A stretch of DNA of 64,000 nt, from NCBI GenBank assembly GCA_963789215.1, contig CAWBJY010000005.1, positions 277,619 through 341,618 of the forward strand, written 5' to 3'. The DNA is from Phormidesmis sp963789215. Its GTDB lineage: Bacteria; Cyanobacteriota; Cyanobacteriia; Phormidesmidales; Phormidesmidaceae. The notes beneath the pieces were generated by a model. It saw only the letters and a program-made list of their open reading frames with translations. It was not told the DNA's origin and searched no databases. Made by a program: the position numbers and the translations under genes. How positions within the stretch are numbered: position 1 is the stretch's first letter; every line of letters begins with the position of its first letter. Shown here piece after piece: positions 8,395 through 16,108 of the stretch.

Positions 8395-9559
8395 ATGAAG
8401 CTGCGTTCGATAGAAACCACGCCCAGTCCGAACTGTATGAAGCTCAATTTGGATGCGCTAGTAAGTGCTAAGCCGTTAACGCTCAACGCCGATAACATTT
8501 CAGCAGATACTCCCGAAGTTTTTCAAAAATTGCTAGCTGTTACCGGCATCCAGTCTATTTTTTTGATGAGCGATTTCATCACCATCACCAGGCGAGGAAA
8601 CGTAGACTGGCAGCCTATTCTGGTAGCTGCAGGCGAGCTGATGGGGATAGCAGAAAACGCCGATGCTGATTTGGGCAATAGTTTGAAGGCTGAAAAATCC
8701 TTGCAGGGCGATACAGCGGATCAGAACTTTGGTCAGGTGGATGTGGCGATTCAGATGTTTCGAGGAATTCCGGTGCAGGTAAGGGCGATCGCAGGTGAGG
8801 AGCAAGCACGGGCGGCTTTGCCTGACCGATTTAACCAGGGGGTGCAAAGGGTAATTATGGCAACTCAGGCGGATTATGTTGCTGAGCGGATCTGGTTTCC
8901 TTATCAGCCGCAGTTTGGCAATCCTGGTGAGATTGCTCAGCAGGTTGCCGATGAGCTAGATGTTCTTACTAGCGAGCAGGATTTGGCTTGGCTGGAAAAA
9001 GCCGCCGTTGATCCTACGCAAAGAACAACAGCGCAGGCTGAAAAGCCTTTGCAGCAGGCACTGCTAGTAGAACTCCAACAATCTGATTGGAAGCGCCGAT
9101 TAAAGGCCATTCAACAAATAGAGATTGACGATGAGACTTTTTCGACAGTGGTTTTAGCTTTAAAAGGACGAGCGCAATGCAATTCGTCGCTGGGCGGCTG
9201 CGCTTTTGGGAGCGAGCGAGCGGGATGAGGCGGTAGAACCGCTGTGTGAGGTGCTACAGAATGATAGCTCTGCAATTGTGCGACGAACGGCGGGAGATGC
9301 GCTGAGTGATTTGGGTGAAGTAGCGGCAATGGCGACGATGGTTGGGGCGTTGAAAGATGCTTCGGGGTTGGTGAGATGGCGGGCAGGGCGCTTTTTGAAT
9401 GAGGTGGGCGATCGCACTACCTTACCCTCACTGATCGAAGCTGCCGAGGTTGAAAGCGAATTTGACGTGCGAGTAGAAATGCAGGCTGCGATTGATCGAA
9501 TTCAGGCAGGCAAAGCTTCTCAGCTACCGATGTGGATGAGAATTAGCCAGGCTGAGTGA
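8395..9559 (+). pseudogene. Nfu_N / virulence-factor / HEAT-repeat protein, split by a one-base frameshift
   Basis: The frame from ATG 8395 encodes an Nfu/NifU N-terminal-like domain (MKLRSIETTPSPNCMKLNLD) and a CvfC-like virulence-factor domain. The continuation lies in the next frame: NAIRRWAAALLGASERDEAVEPL, then HEAT repeats to 9559. The run TTTAAAAGGAC at 9159-9168 holds one A too many; with three As the protein reads ALKDERNAIRRW without interruption, about 387 residues. Cyanobacterial homologues have all three parts in one frame. Uncorrected, the first part stops at 9228. Decay, sequencing error or frameshifting cannot be separated here. Confidence 0.8.
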
Positions 9560-9582
9560 GCTTTGACGGGTATTGGAACGGG

Positions 9583-10452
9583 CTACTGGCTTTGATTGAT
9601 GCCTACGCTGCTGAGGAGTTCCATAGGACTCATTTTTATCAGGTGCTCTAGCATCGCTACATTCTTCACTAGCAAAGAGCCTGCAAATCCTAGAGAGTTG
9701 ACTGAGATATTGGCATGTTCTTCCCGGCTGCGAGGAACGAGCATCATCCACTGGCGCGTGCAGAGAAAGTTGTAGGGGGCCGTTTGGGTGCCTTGCCAAT
9801 GTTCGCTAGTGATATTAACTGCGTTGAGCAGCTGGTGGTAGTTTTCTAGAATTTGCTGAGGGCTGGGGAACGCTTGCCAACGGAGGATTGCATGACGGTA
9901 GGGGAGTAGGGGCGATCGCACCACAACATCTTTTTCTAAGGGTGCGATCGCTTTCTCTATCGGCACTAATCCCCCTGCTGTTGGCACTACCTGTAGATGC
10001 TTGTGCGGCTGGCTAGATCCGGCAACGGTTCCACCATTGAAAAATCCTAATCCTTCTACTTCTAACAAACACTTTGCAAGTGCTTCAAAGTCTGCGAGAT
10101 TAAGCCAGTTCTCCTGCGACTCAAAGGCTTTAGTCACAATTAGAAAGTGATGATCAACAACGTTGAATTTGTTGAGGATGCACAGGTGCGTCTCTGAGAT
10201 ATCAGTCACGTAGAGATCGTCTTCGTAGGGTAGAAAAGGATTGGCTGGCCTAGTTTTACCTTGTTGTTCTTTGGCTTTCTCTTTTCTAGCAATATTAGCT
10301 AAAACATAGACTTTGAACAGAATTCCGCCTGATTCTACTGTTTCAGCGGCGGTGTTTATAGAATGGAGCGAGCCGGTCTTTTTGCCATGTTCTGTCTGCG
10401 CCTTTAGCCTACGCCAAAGACTGCCGGATTCCCACTGGACTTGTCTACTCAT
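9583..10452 (-). CDS. Ap4A phosphorylase (ATP adenylyltransferase, HIT superfamily)
   Basis: 289 residues. The HIT-like active site is visible as GGTVAGSSQPHKHLQVVP, where HKHLQ supplies the catalytic His. FNVVDHHFLIVTKAFESQ is the family strand leading to it. The enzyme phosphorolyses diadenosine tetraphosphate to ATP and ADP in the cytoplasm. Its ATG overlaps the end of aroC by 8 bp, which suggests translational coupling and co-transcription with chorismate synthase. Confidence 0.9.
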   Translation of the reverse strand: MSRQVQWESGSLWRRLKAQTEHGKKTGSLHSINTAAETVESGGILFKVYVLANIARKEKAKEQQGKTRPANPFLPYEDDLYVTDISETHLCILNKFNVVDHHFLIVTKAFESQENWLNLADFEALAKCLLEVEGLGFFNGGTVAGSSQPHKHLQVVPTAGGLVPIEKAIAPLEKDVVVRSPLLPYRHAILRWQAFPSPQQILENYHQLLNAVNITSEHWQGTQTAPYNFLCTRQWMMLVPRSREEHANISVNSLGFAGSLLVKNVAMLEHLIKMSPMELLSSVGINQSQ

Positions 10453-11560
10453 TGTGAAGTAAGTGCGGTGAAGTCAGCGTGCCACACTGTGCCTGTTGCC
10501 GCAGTAGATGATCGCACAGCACGAGCGCCGCCATTGCCTCAACCATGGGCACGGCGCGAGGAAGCACGCAAGGATCGTGGCGGCCTTTGCCTGCAAGGGT
10601 GGTTTCTTGCCCGGTGTTATCGACGGTCTTTTGTTCTTTGCGGATGGTGGCGGTGGGTTTGAAGGCAACGCGAAAAATAATGTTCTCGCCGTTAGAGATG
10701 CCGCCTTGGGTGCCGCCTGCTCGGTTGGTGCGGTTGCGGAAGGTGCCGTCTTCGCCGCGATACATTTCGTCGTTGTGCTGGCTGCCGGTGAGGTAGGTGC
10801 CTGCAAAGCCGGATCCCATTTCGAAGCCTTTGGTGGCGGGCAAGGACATGGCAGCTTTGGCTAAGTCGGCGGTGAGCTTGTCGAATACGGGCGAGCCTAA
10901 GCCTTTGGGTATGTTGCGAGCAACGCATTCTACAACGCCGCCGATGGAGTCGCCTTCTTTGCGAATCTGATCGATGCGCTCGATCATCTGCTCGGCAATG
11001 TCTTGATTGGGGCAGCGGACAATATTGCTTTCGACTTCTTGCAAGGTGACGGTGTTGGGGTCGGTGGTGGCTTCAATGTCTTGAATGCGTTTGACGTAGG
11101 CGACGATCTCTACGCCTGCGACCTGCTTGAGGATTTTTTTGGCGATCGCACCTGCGGCTACTCGGCCAATCGTTTCTCTGGCTGAAGATCGTCCGCCACC
11201 TTGCCAGTTGCGAATGCCGTATTTGGCATCGTAGGTTGCGTCTGCGTGAGAAGGCCGATATTTTTTAGCCATCTCGTCGTAGTCTTGCGATCTGGCATCT
11301 TTATTGCGCACCAGAATCGAAATGGGCGTACCCAACGTTTTGCCTTCAAAGACGCCGGAGACAATCTCGCAGGTGTCGGTTTCTTTCCGGGGTGTGGTGA
11401 TTCGGCTCTGCCCCGGACGGCGACGGTCGAGGTCTACCTGGATCTCTTCTGCGGAGATTTCTAGCATGGGCGGGCAACCGTCAATAACGACGCCGACCCC
11501 ACCGCCGTGAGATTCGCCAAAGGTGGTGATGCGGAATAGGTGACCGAAGGTGTTGCCCAT
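10445..11560 (-). CDS. aroC: Chorismate synthase
   Basis: 371 residues, typical length. Signatures: GESHGGGVGVVIDGCPP near the N-terminus, RRRPGQSRITTPRKE, GGGRSSARETIGRVAAGAIA, and RAGGTQGGISNGENI. It converts EPSP to chorismate, the last shikimate step, using reduced FMN. Chorismate feeds aromatic amino acids and the menF-menD-menH phylloquinone branch found at 29-33 kb. The terminal TAG overlaps the start of the Ap4A phosphorylase gene by 8 bp. Confidence 0.97.
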   Translation of the reverse strand: MGNTFGHLFRITTFGESHGGGVGVVIDGCPPMLEISAEEIQVDLDRRRPGQSRITTPRKETDTCEIVSGVFEGKTLGTPISILVRNKDARSQDYDEMAKKYRPSHADATYDAKYGIRNWQGGGRSSARETIGRVAAGAIAKKILKQVAGVEIVAYVKRIQDIEATTDPNTVTLQEVESNIVRCPNQDIAEQMIERIDQIRKEGDSIGGVVECVARNIPKGLGSPVFDKLTADLAKAAMSLPATKGFEMGSGFAGTYLTGSQHNDEMYRGEDGTFRNRTNRAGGTQGGISNGENIIFRVAFKPTATIRKEQKTVDNTGQETTLAGKGRHDPCVLPRAVPMVEAMAALVLCDHLLRQQAQCGTLTSPHLLHNE

Positions 11561-11586
11561 AAGGTGGAAGAAGCTGCTTAATGAAC

Positions 11587-11620
11587 CTTTTCGATCCTAC
11601 CGTCTTTTCGATCCTACCGT
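11587..11620. repeat. Two perfect copies of a 17-bp tandem repeat
   Basis: CTTTTCGATCCTACCGT occurs at 11587-11603 and again at 11604-11620. It lies between the start of aroC and the stop of the M23 peptidase gene. Confidence 0.9.
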
Positions 11621-11658
11621 ATAGTGGGCTTCCTATTTTTACCAGGCAGGCGAGCGGT

Positions 11659-12603
11659 TTACCGAGACCCTGCGGCTAAAACATTTTCAGGAATGTTCAT
11701 CACCTGGCGAGGGTTGATGGCTTTTTCGTTTTTGTACAGGCTGTAGTGCAAATGAGGCCCGGAAGAGCGGCCTGTGCTGCCTACATGTCCGATAATTTGA
11801 CCGCGCTTAATGCGATCGCCGACTTTAACGCTCACCTTCGACATGTGCGCATACAGCGTTTCGTAGCCGTAGCCATGATCGATAGTCACCGTATTCCCAT
11901 AGCCGCCGTTAGGCCCAGCTAGGGTGACTACCCCATCTCCAGTTGCTGCGATAATATCGCCAACATTGCCGATAAAGTCCATGCCTTCGTGCACTTCGAA
12001 GCTGCCGCCGCCAAACGGATTGTTTCGCAGGCCAAATTCGGAAGAAATGTCTAAGGAGCCAGTCATCGGTAGGCCGCTAGGATAGGCTGCTTCAGCGGCG
12101 AGCGTGGCTTCTAAGGGCTTGGCCGCAGACTCTAGCGCTTTGTTTAGCTTGGGCACCTGGGCTTTGGCATCTTCGAGCAGGTCTAGGGCGTCTGCTTCTC
12201 TGGCCAGTCCTCCTCTAGGCGATGGGTCGTCTATTTCCTCTACGACACCCGCTCTTTGCTGGAGCGTTTCAATTTCTTCACTTAGAAGGTCAATCTCGGT
12301 TCTGACCTCATTGGCAATGCCGGTTAGCTCATCGTTTTTTTGATGCAGCTTCAAATTGTTTTCTACCAGGGCGTAACAGAGGGTGCCTAGCGCCGCCATT
12401 GGGGCTAGCATCACCAGCGAAATTACGACCTTACGAACAGGCGTAAGCGTGAACTTCGGCTGATGACGAGTGGTTGGCTGAAACACCTGCCTAGAACTAA
12501 CGCATCCCGTGCTTGCCTGCAGGGAGGCTCGTCCTTTTCCTTGGCGGCGCCTCGCTGATCTCGTAGACGAAGTCGAAGGATTATCGATTAACTGCTGACG
12601 CAT
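11659..12603 (-). CDS. M23 (LytM) family metallopeptidase, membrane-anchored
   Basis: 314 residues. A basic N-terminus and a single membrane helix at about 65-85 are followed by a coiled coil (about 85-160, ENNLKLHQKNDELTG onward). A complete LytM domain follows at about 180-300. The zinc motifs are present: HEGMDF, LYAHMS and GPHLHY, so the enzyme should be catalytically competent against peptidoglycan cross-links in the periplasm. Proteins of this layout also act as divisome or amidase activators, but those lose zinc ligands. Confidence 0.92.
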   Translation of the reverse strand: MRQQLIDNPSTSSTRSARRRQGKGRASLQASTGCVSSRQVFQPTTRHQPKFTLTPVRKVVISLVMLAPMAALGTLCYALVENNLKLHQKNDELTGIANEVRTEIDLLSEEIETLQQRAGVVEEIDDPSPRGGLAREADALDLLEDAKAQVPKLNKALESAAKPLEATLAAEAAYPSGLPMTGSLDISSEFGLRNNPFGGGSFEVHEGMDFIGNVGDIIAATGDGVVTLAGPNGGYGNTVTIDHGYGYETLYAHMSKVSVKVGDRIKRGQIIGHVGSTGRSSGPHLHYSLYKNEKAINPRQVMNIPENVLAAGSR

Positions 12604-13079
12604 AAATTGTTTAGACGCGTTTGCTTGCGCAACGCTTTACAAAGGAATCCGGCAAACTTATTTCTTCTTCACATTTACGAAATTATACGGGGATCGCAGC
12701 TACAAATACTAGGGGCTTCTAAATATTTGTACATAGAGGGATCAACAGAGGAATCCAAAAATAGAAAAACTTTAAGGGCTTTTTTTCACGATTTCTAGGT
12801 AATAGAATCCCTTCTAACTCAGTGAAGCTAAGCAGTTCATCGTTACGGCGTAATGCTCTATGTCGTGACAATAAGCGCTTGCGCTGTTTATTTTTTGACG
12901 GCAAAATAAAAAATGTGGCTCGGCCCTTTTGCTGACATTTTTAGGGGTGGCTACGAAGATTTTTGCCAATGAGCCAAAGCGAATCATTTGAAGCTAGTGG
13001 CTCATCTCTGGCGAAAGGAGGTTGGCACAGTTGGATAAAGCTCGCCATCCTAGCTAGTAACTATTCGCGGTAGAAGTAG
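12604..13079. other. Intergenic region of about 475 bp with hairpins and a possible leader ORF
   Basis: No convincing gene. An 8-bp perfect inverted repeat ATGAGCCA/TGGCTCAT lies at 12969-12976 and 12998-13005. A partial hairpin (AAGCGCTTGCGCT) with a T-run is near 12868-12896. A strong Shine-Dalgarno AAAGGAGG at 13014-13021 is followed at 9 nt by TTG 13031, which opens an 8-codon frame ending at TAG 13055-13057, 22 nt before the next gene. A basic 61-codon reverse frame at 12719-12904 has no supporting features. Confidence 0.4.
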
Positions 13080-13925
13080 ATGAGGCTCACCTGGTTTGAT
13101 GCAAATTCCTGGCTGATTGAGGCGGGAGATCAGCGGATTTTAGTCGACCCTTGGTTGGTGGGCGATTTGGTCTTTGGCGGTATGGACTGGTTGGTTCGCG
13201 GCGTGCGTAAAGATCCGTCGAATCCGAAGCAGTCTGTAGACATAGAAATTCCTGAAAATATTGATCTGATTTTGCTTTCCCAGGGGTTAGCTGACCACGC
13301 GCACCCTGAGACGCTCGCTAGTTTGGATAAAACTATTCCGGTGGTTGCTTCACCTGATGGCGCTCGAGTTGCTAGAGAACATGGCTTTGAGTCTGTCACT
13401 GAGATAGATCACGGCGAGCTGCTACGGCTAGATGGCTTAGAGATACAGGCTTTTGTGGGCGCACCGGTGGGCGCTTTTAAAAAGGAGAATGGCTATGTCC
13501 TGACTTTTTTAGGAGGCTCTGATTTAGAAGATGGCAACCCAGATAGGGGATTGCGCCTTTATTACGAACCCCACGGCTACCCAGATGCTGAGCGTTTGAA
13601 AGATGTAGAGGCGGTGGATGTGGCGATTACGCCGATGGCTGATATTAATTTGCTGACGATTGCGCCTGTTATTCGAGGTGGGTCGGCTGCGGTTGAGATA
13701 GCCGAGCTGCTAAATCCACAGGTAATGCTGCCTACCGCGCAGAATGGGCGAGTGGCTTATGAAGGTCTTATTTCGACGGTTTTGAATGAATCAGGTGGAT
13801 CGGATGTAATCCGTCCGCAGCTTAAGCAGAAGGGCTTTGAGCCTCGGATAGTGGCTCCATCGTCGGGGGAGACGGTGTCGCTGTCGCTAAGAGCGAGGGC
13901 GCAGGCAGCGGTGACGACTGGCTGA
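13080..13925 (+). CDS. MBL-fold metallo-hydrolase-like protein with altered metal motif
   Basis: 281 residues. The N-terminus LTWFDANSWLIEAGDQRILVDPWL and the core resemble UlaG/YycJ-like metallo-beta-lactamase-fold proteins widespread in cyanobacteria. The HxHxDH zinc motif reads Q68-G-L70-A-D72-H73, followed by AHPETL, so both first histidines are missing while Asp-His are kept. Cyanobacterial relatives share SQG.xDHAHPxTL as far as I recall, so this is probably a lineage feature. Substrate unknown. A TAG at 13077-13079 directly before the ATG fixes the start. The last 104 bp overlap a convergent gene. Confidence 0.85.
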   Translation: MRLTWFDANSWLIEAGDQRILVDPWLVGDLVFGGMDWLVRGVRKDPSNPKQSVDIEIPENIDLILLSQGLADHAHPETLASLDKTIPVVASPDGARVAREHGFESVTEIDHGELLRLDGLEIQAFVGAPVGAFKKENGYVLTFLGGSDLEDGNPDRGLRLYYEPHGYPDAERLKDVEAVDVAITPMADINLLTIAPVIRGGSAAVEIAELLNPQVMLPTAQNGRVAYEGLISTVLNESGGSDVIRPQLKQKGFEPRIVAPSSGETVSLSLRARAQAAVTTG

Positions 13926-14343
13926 GCAGGGATTTGAGCTCTGTGATAATTTGGTCTTGCTCTTGGCGTAGGGTTTCTAGCTGTGCGATTAGCTGATTCG
14001 CTTGCTCTGCCTTTGAGCGGATTTGATCATTCGTGGGTGGTTTAGACTGACCGACCGTGCGTTTCCAAATCCATTGGCTGGCAAAGAGCGGTAGCTTTAG
14101 CAGCAGCGTGAGGATGGCTTTGAGCGATCGCTTAATCAAGTCGGCAACGATTTGAATGAGCGTGATAGATAGGAGGACTAGGGCAACTGTCCACAGGGGA
14201 TGGGCGATCGCGTGGCTGATGATAGCCTGTATCTGCATGGCCAGATTACTTAACGCATTCAGGTCAGGCAAATTGGGCAGCTCTATGTTTGATAGCCCCG
14301 ATAGGTCGGGTAAATCTGGCAGACTCTTCCACGGCAAATCCAT
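13822..14343 (-). CDS. Conserved-type membrane protein with coiled coil, unknown function
   Basis: 173 residues. A Leu/Pro/Asp-rich N-terminus (PDLPDLSGLSNIELPNLPDL) is followed by two membrane segments at about 40-75 and 75-92. A Gln/Glu coiled coil lies at about 107-140, and a Ser/Pro-rich tail. I do not recognise a family. Its tail is encoded within the last 104 bp of the MBL-fold gene on the other strand. The membrane-plus-coiled-coil layout and normal codon use support a real gene. Confidence 0.65.
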   Translation of the reverse strand: MDLPWKSLPDLPDLSGLSNIELPNLPDLNALSNLAMQIQAIISHAIAHPLWTVALVLLSITLIQIVADLIKRSLKAILTLLLKLPLFASQWIWKRTVGQSKPPTNDQIRSKAEQANQLIAQLETLRQEQDQIITELKSLLSQSSPLPAPSLLATATPSPPTMEPLSEAQSPSA

Positions 14344-14399
14344 CCAATAAACTCTATGCTAGTGCGTACCTAACTATATTAAGGAGTCAGCACCTGCCT

Positions 14400-14933
14400 G
14401 TGAAATCTGTTCTTTTAAAACCTCTTCTATCGGCCTTTTTTACGATGGGTCTGGCGCTGTGGCTAACGCTCTGCTCTGCGGATACTGCACTAGCGGCGCT
14501 GCCGGGCATTGGCGGTGCGTTTGCCGGAAGTCGGCCTGAGAATATTGGGATTACAGATGGCAAATTGGCAAGCTGCCCAGCGTCTCCTAACTGCGTGGTG
14601 AGTCAGAACGGTGATGCTGAACATGCGATTGCGCCGATTGTTTATCAGGGCGATCGCGATACCGCCCGTAAAAACCTAGTCAGCATTTTGGGCGTGGTAC
14701 CGCGCACGAAGATTGTTGAGGCGCGCGACAGCTACATACTGGTTGAGTCGGAAAGTAGACTGATGGGCTTTGTAGACGATACGGAGTTTTATTTACCAGA
14801 AGGTGAAGGTGTGATTCATACGCGGGCGGCGGCTCGGATGGGTGAGTCGGACTTGGGCGTAAATCGTCGTCGAATCGAGCAAATTCGGCTGGCGATGCAG
14901 GATTTGGAAAGTCGCGGCGGTGCGCCTGAATAG
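14400..14933 (+). CDS. DUF1499 family protein with signal peptide
   Basis: About 177 residues from GTG 14400, which follows AAGGAG at 14381-14386. A signal peptide is visible (LLSAFFTMGLALWLTLCSADTALA), then the DUF1499 core: LASCPASPNCVVSQ, RTKIVEARDSYILVESESRLMGFVDDTEFYL, and VNRRRIEQIRLAM near the end. DUF1499 proteins are exported or thylakoid-lumenal in phototrophs; function unknown. The frame remains open to 14289, but that start overlaps the divergent gene and would bury the signal peptide. Confidence 0.85.
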   Translation: MKSVLLKPLLSAFFTMGLALWLTLCSADTALAALPGIGGAFAGSRPENIGITDGKLASCPASPNCVVSQNGDAEHAIAPIVYQGDRDTARKNLVSILGVVPRTKIVEARDSYILVESESRLMGFVDDTEFYLPEGEGVIHTRAAARMGESDLGVNRRRIEQIRLAMQDLESRGGAPE

Positions 14934-14934
14934 C

Positions 14935-15234
14935 CTATACCCGAGCCGTTTTTAGGTTTAAGCAAACAGGATGCTTGCTAAGATTGCAAAGCTGCTTTTG
15001 GGCCTTGCGGCTAATGGCTAGCAGGTCGAGGTTGTTGTGGCCCGAGCGCTCTAGAAAATTTTGACAGTAGCGATGCCTGGCTCCTTTTATAAGTCCTTCG
15101 CCTAGGAGTAAGGCGGTGAGCGTAGGCTCCCACCGAACGCTGCAAAAGGTATAGTCAATGGCGATTCGGCGGCGTTTGATATCTACGTTGATAGTAGTAC
15201 CGGCCTCAGTGGTGCTAGGCGGGGTGTTCTGCAT
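14935..15234 (-). CDS. Hypothetical protein, 99 residues
   Basis: An open frame from ATG 15234, convergent with the DUF1499 gene and ending 1 bp after its stop. The sequence INVDIKRRRIAIDYTFCSVRWEPTLTALLLGEG reads as a plausible beta-strand-rich domain followed by a basic, Cys-containing half. No family recognised. Composition resembles coding DNA but homologues would be needed to confirm it. Confidence 0.45.
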   Translation of the reverse strand: MQNTPPSTTEAGTTINVDIKRRRIAIDYTFCSVRWEPTLTALLLGEGLIKGARHRYCQNFLERSGHNNLDLLAISRKAQKQLCNLSKHPVCLNLKTARV

Positions 15235-15353
15235 AGGGAATCGATGTTTTGCGAGCAGCGGTTAACGGCGAAAGCGATCTGTACCCTCTCAGTGAATCGT
15301 AGGCTAGCGATTCGGCACTGTCATGAGTACGGACATTTGCTTAGTCAGGAAAT

Positions 15354-15389
15354 TTTATACAGACTGGCCACCATACAAGCCTGTATAAA
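15354..15389. repeat. 9-bp perfect inverted repeat
   Basis: TTTATACAG (15354-15362) and CTGTATAAA (15381-15389) with an 18-nt spacer. It lies just past the 3' end of the TPR gene on the reverse strand. There is no T-run, so it could be a hairpin that protects the transcript end, or a binding site. Confidence 0.6.
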
Positions 15390-15398
15390 CTGCGATCG

Positions 15399-15983
15399 CT
15401 AGTTTGTGGGCTTGTTTTTATTTGCTAGAACGATGCTCAAGTAGTGCCGTCCGCTAGCGTTGTCGGGGGCTAGAATGAGCGCTCGGCGCAGAATCACTTC
15501 TGCTTCGTCGAACTGTGCCTGGCTACTCAACAAAATGCCTAAATTGTAATAGGTGTCGGCATCGTAGGGACTGAGCCGGGCGGCTTCTCGATAGGCAGAA
15601 ATTGCCGCTTGGGTGTTTGCCTGGGTGTTTAACCAGTAGCCCAGGTTGTAGTAGGCGTCGGCGTTGTTGGGATCTAGCTGGATGGCGGTTTGGTACGCGG
15701 CGATCGCGGCTTTTACTTTACTTTGGTCGGCTAGCGCATTGCCCAAGTTGTAGTAGGCAACCGCATCTGTTGAGTCGAGGCGAATCGCTTCTCGGTAGGC
15801 GGTTTCGGCGGCGGCATAGTTTCCATCGGCCTGGGCAGAGATGCCTTGCTGTAGCAGCTCGCGATTTTTTAGGGTAGCGGCACTATAGTTGATAGTTTGG
15901 GCTGAAGCCGAGCTAGATAAGACAGTGACGCCTAGTGAGACGGACAGTACGGCTGATAAGGTTGCCGTGAGAAGAGTACGCAT
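15399..15983 (-). CDS. Exported TPR protein
   Basis: 194 residues. A signal peptide with Ala-X-Ala cleavage (VSLGVTVLSSSASAQ, about residue 29) is followed by about four TPR units with the consensus YYNLGNAL...AIAAYQTAIQLDPNNADAYYNLG. The protein should act as an interaction scaffold in the periplasm or thylakoid lumen. It is in tandem with a much larger exported TPR gene 125 bp upstream on the same strand. Confidence 0.88.
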   Translation of the reverse strand: MRTLLTATLSAVLSVSLGVTVLSSSASAQTINYSAATLKNRELLQQGISAQADGNYAAAETAYREAIRLDSTDAVAYYNLGNALADQSKVKAAIAAYQTAIQLDPNNADAYYNLGYWLNTQANTQAAISAYREAARLSPYDADTYYNLGILLSSQAQFDEAEVILRRALILAPDNASGRHYLSIVLANKNKPTN

Positions 15984-16108
15984 GTGACTGTTGTAAAAAC
16001 GGTCTCTTCACTCTATTCAGTAGATTTTCGGATGTCTCCGTTTTTTCTTTGTAATGAATATCACTTCAATGTCCGTTTACGTATCCTTAATTATTAAGAT
16101 AAGTTGAT

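Noticed and set aside
12719..12904. 61-codon reverse frame upstream of the MBL-fold gene.
   Set aside because: Basic N-terminus and hydrophobic end without family resemblance, crossing a hairpin and T-run.
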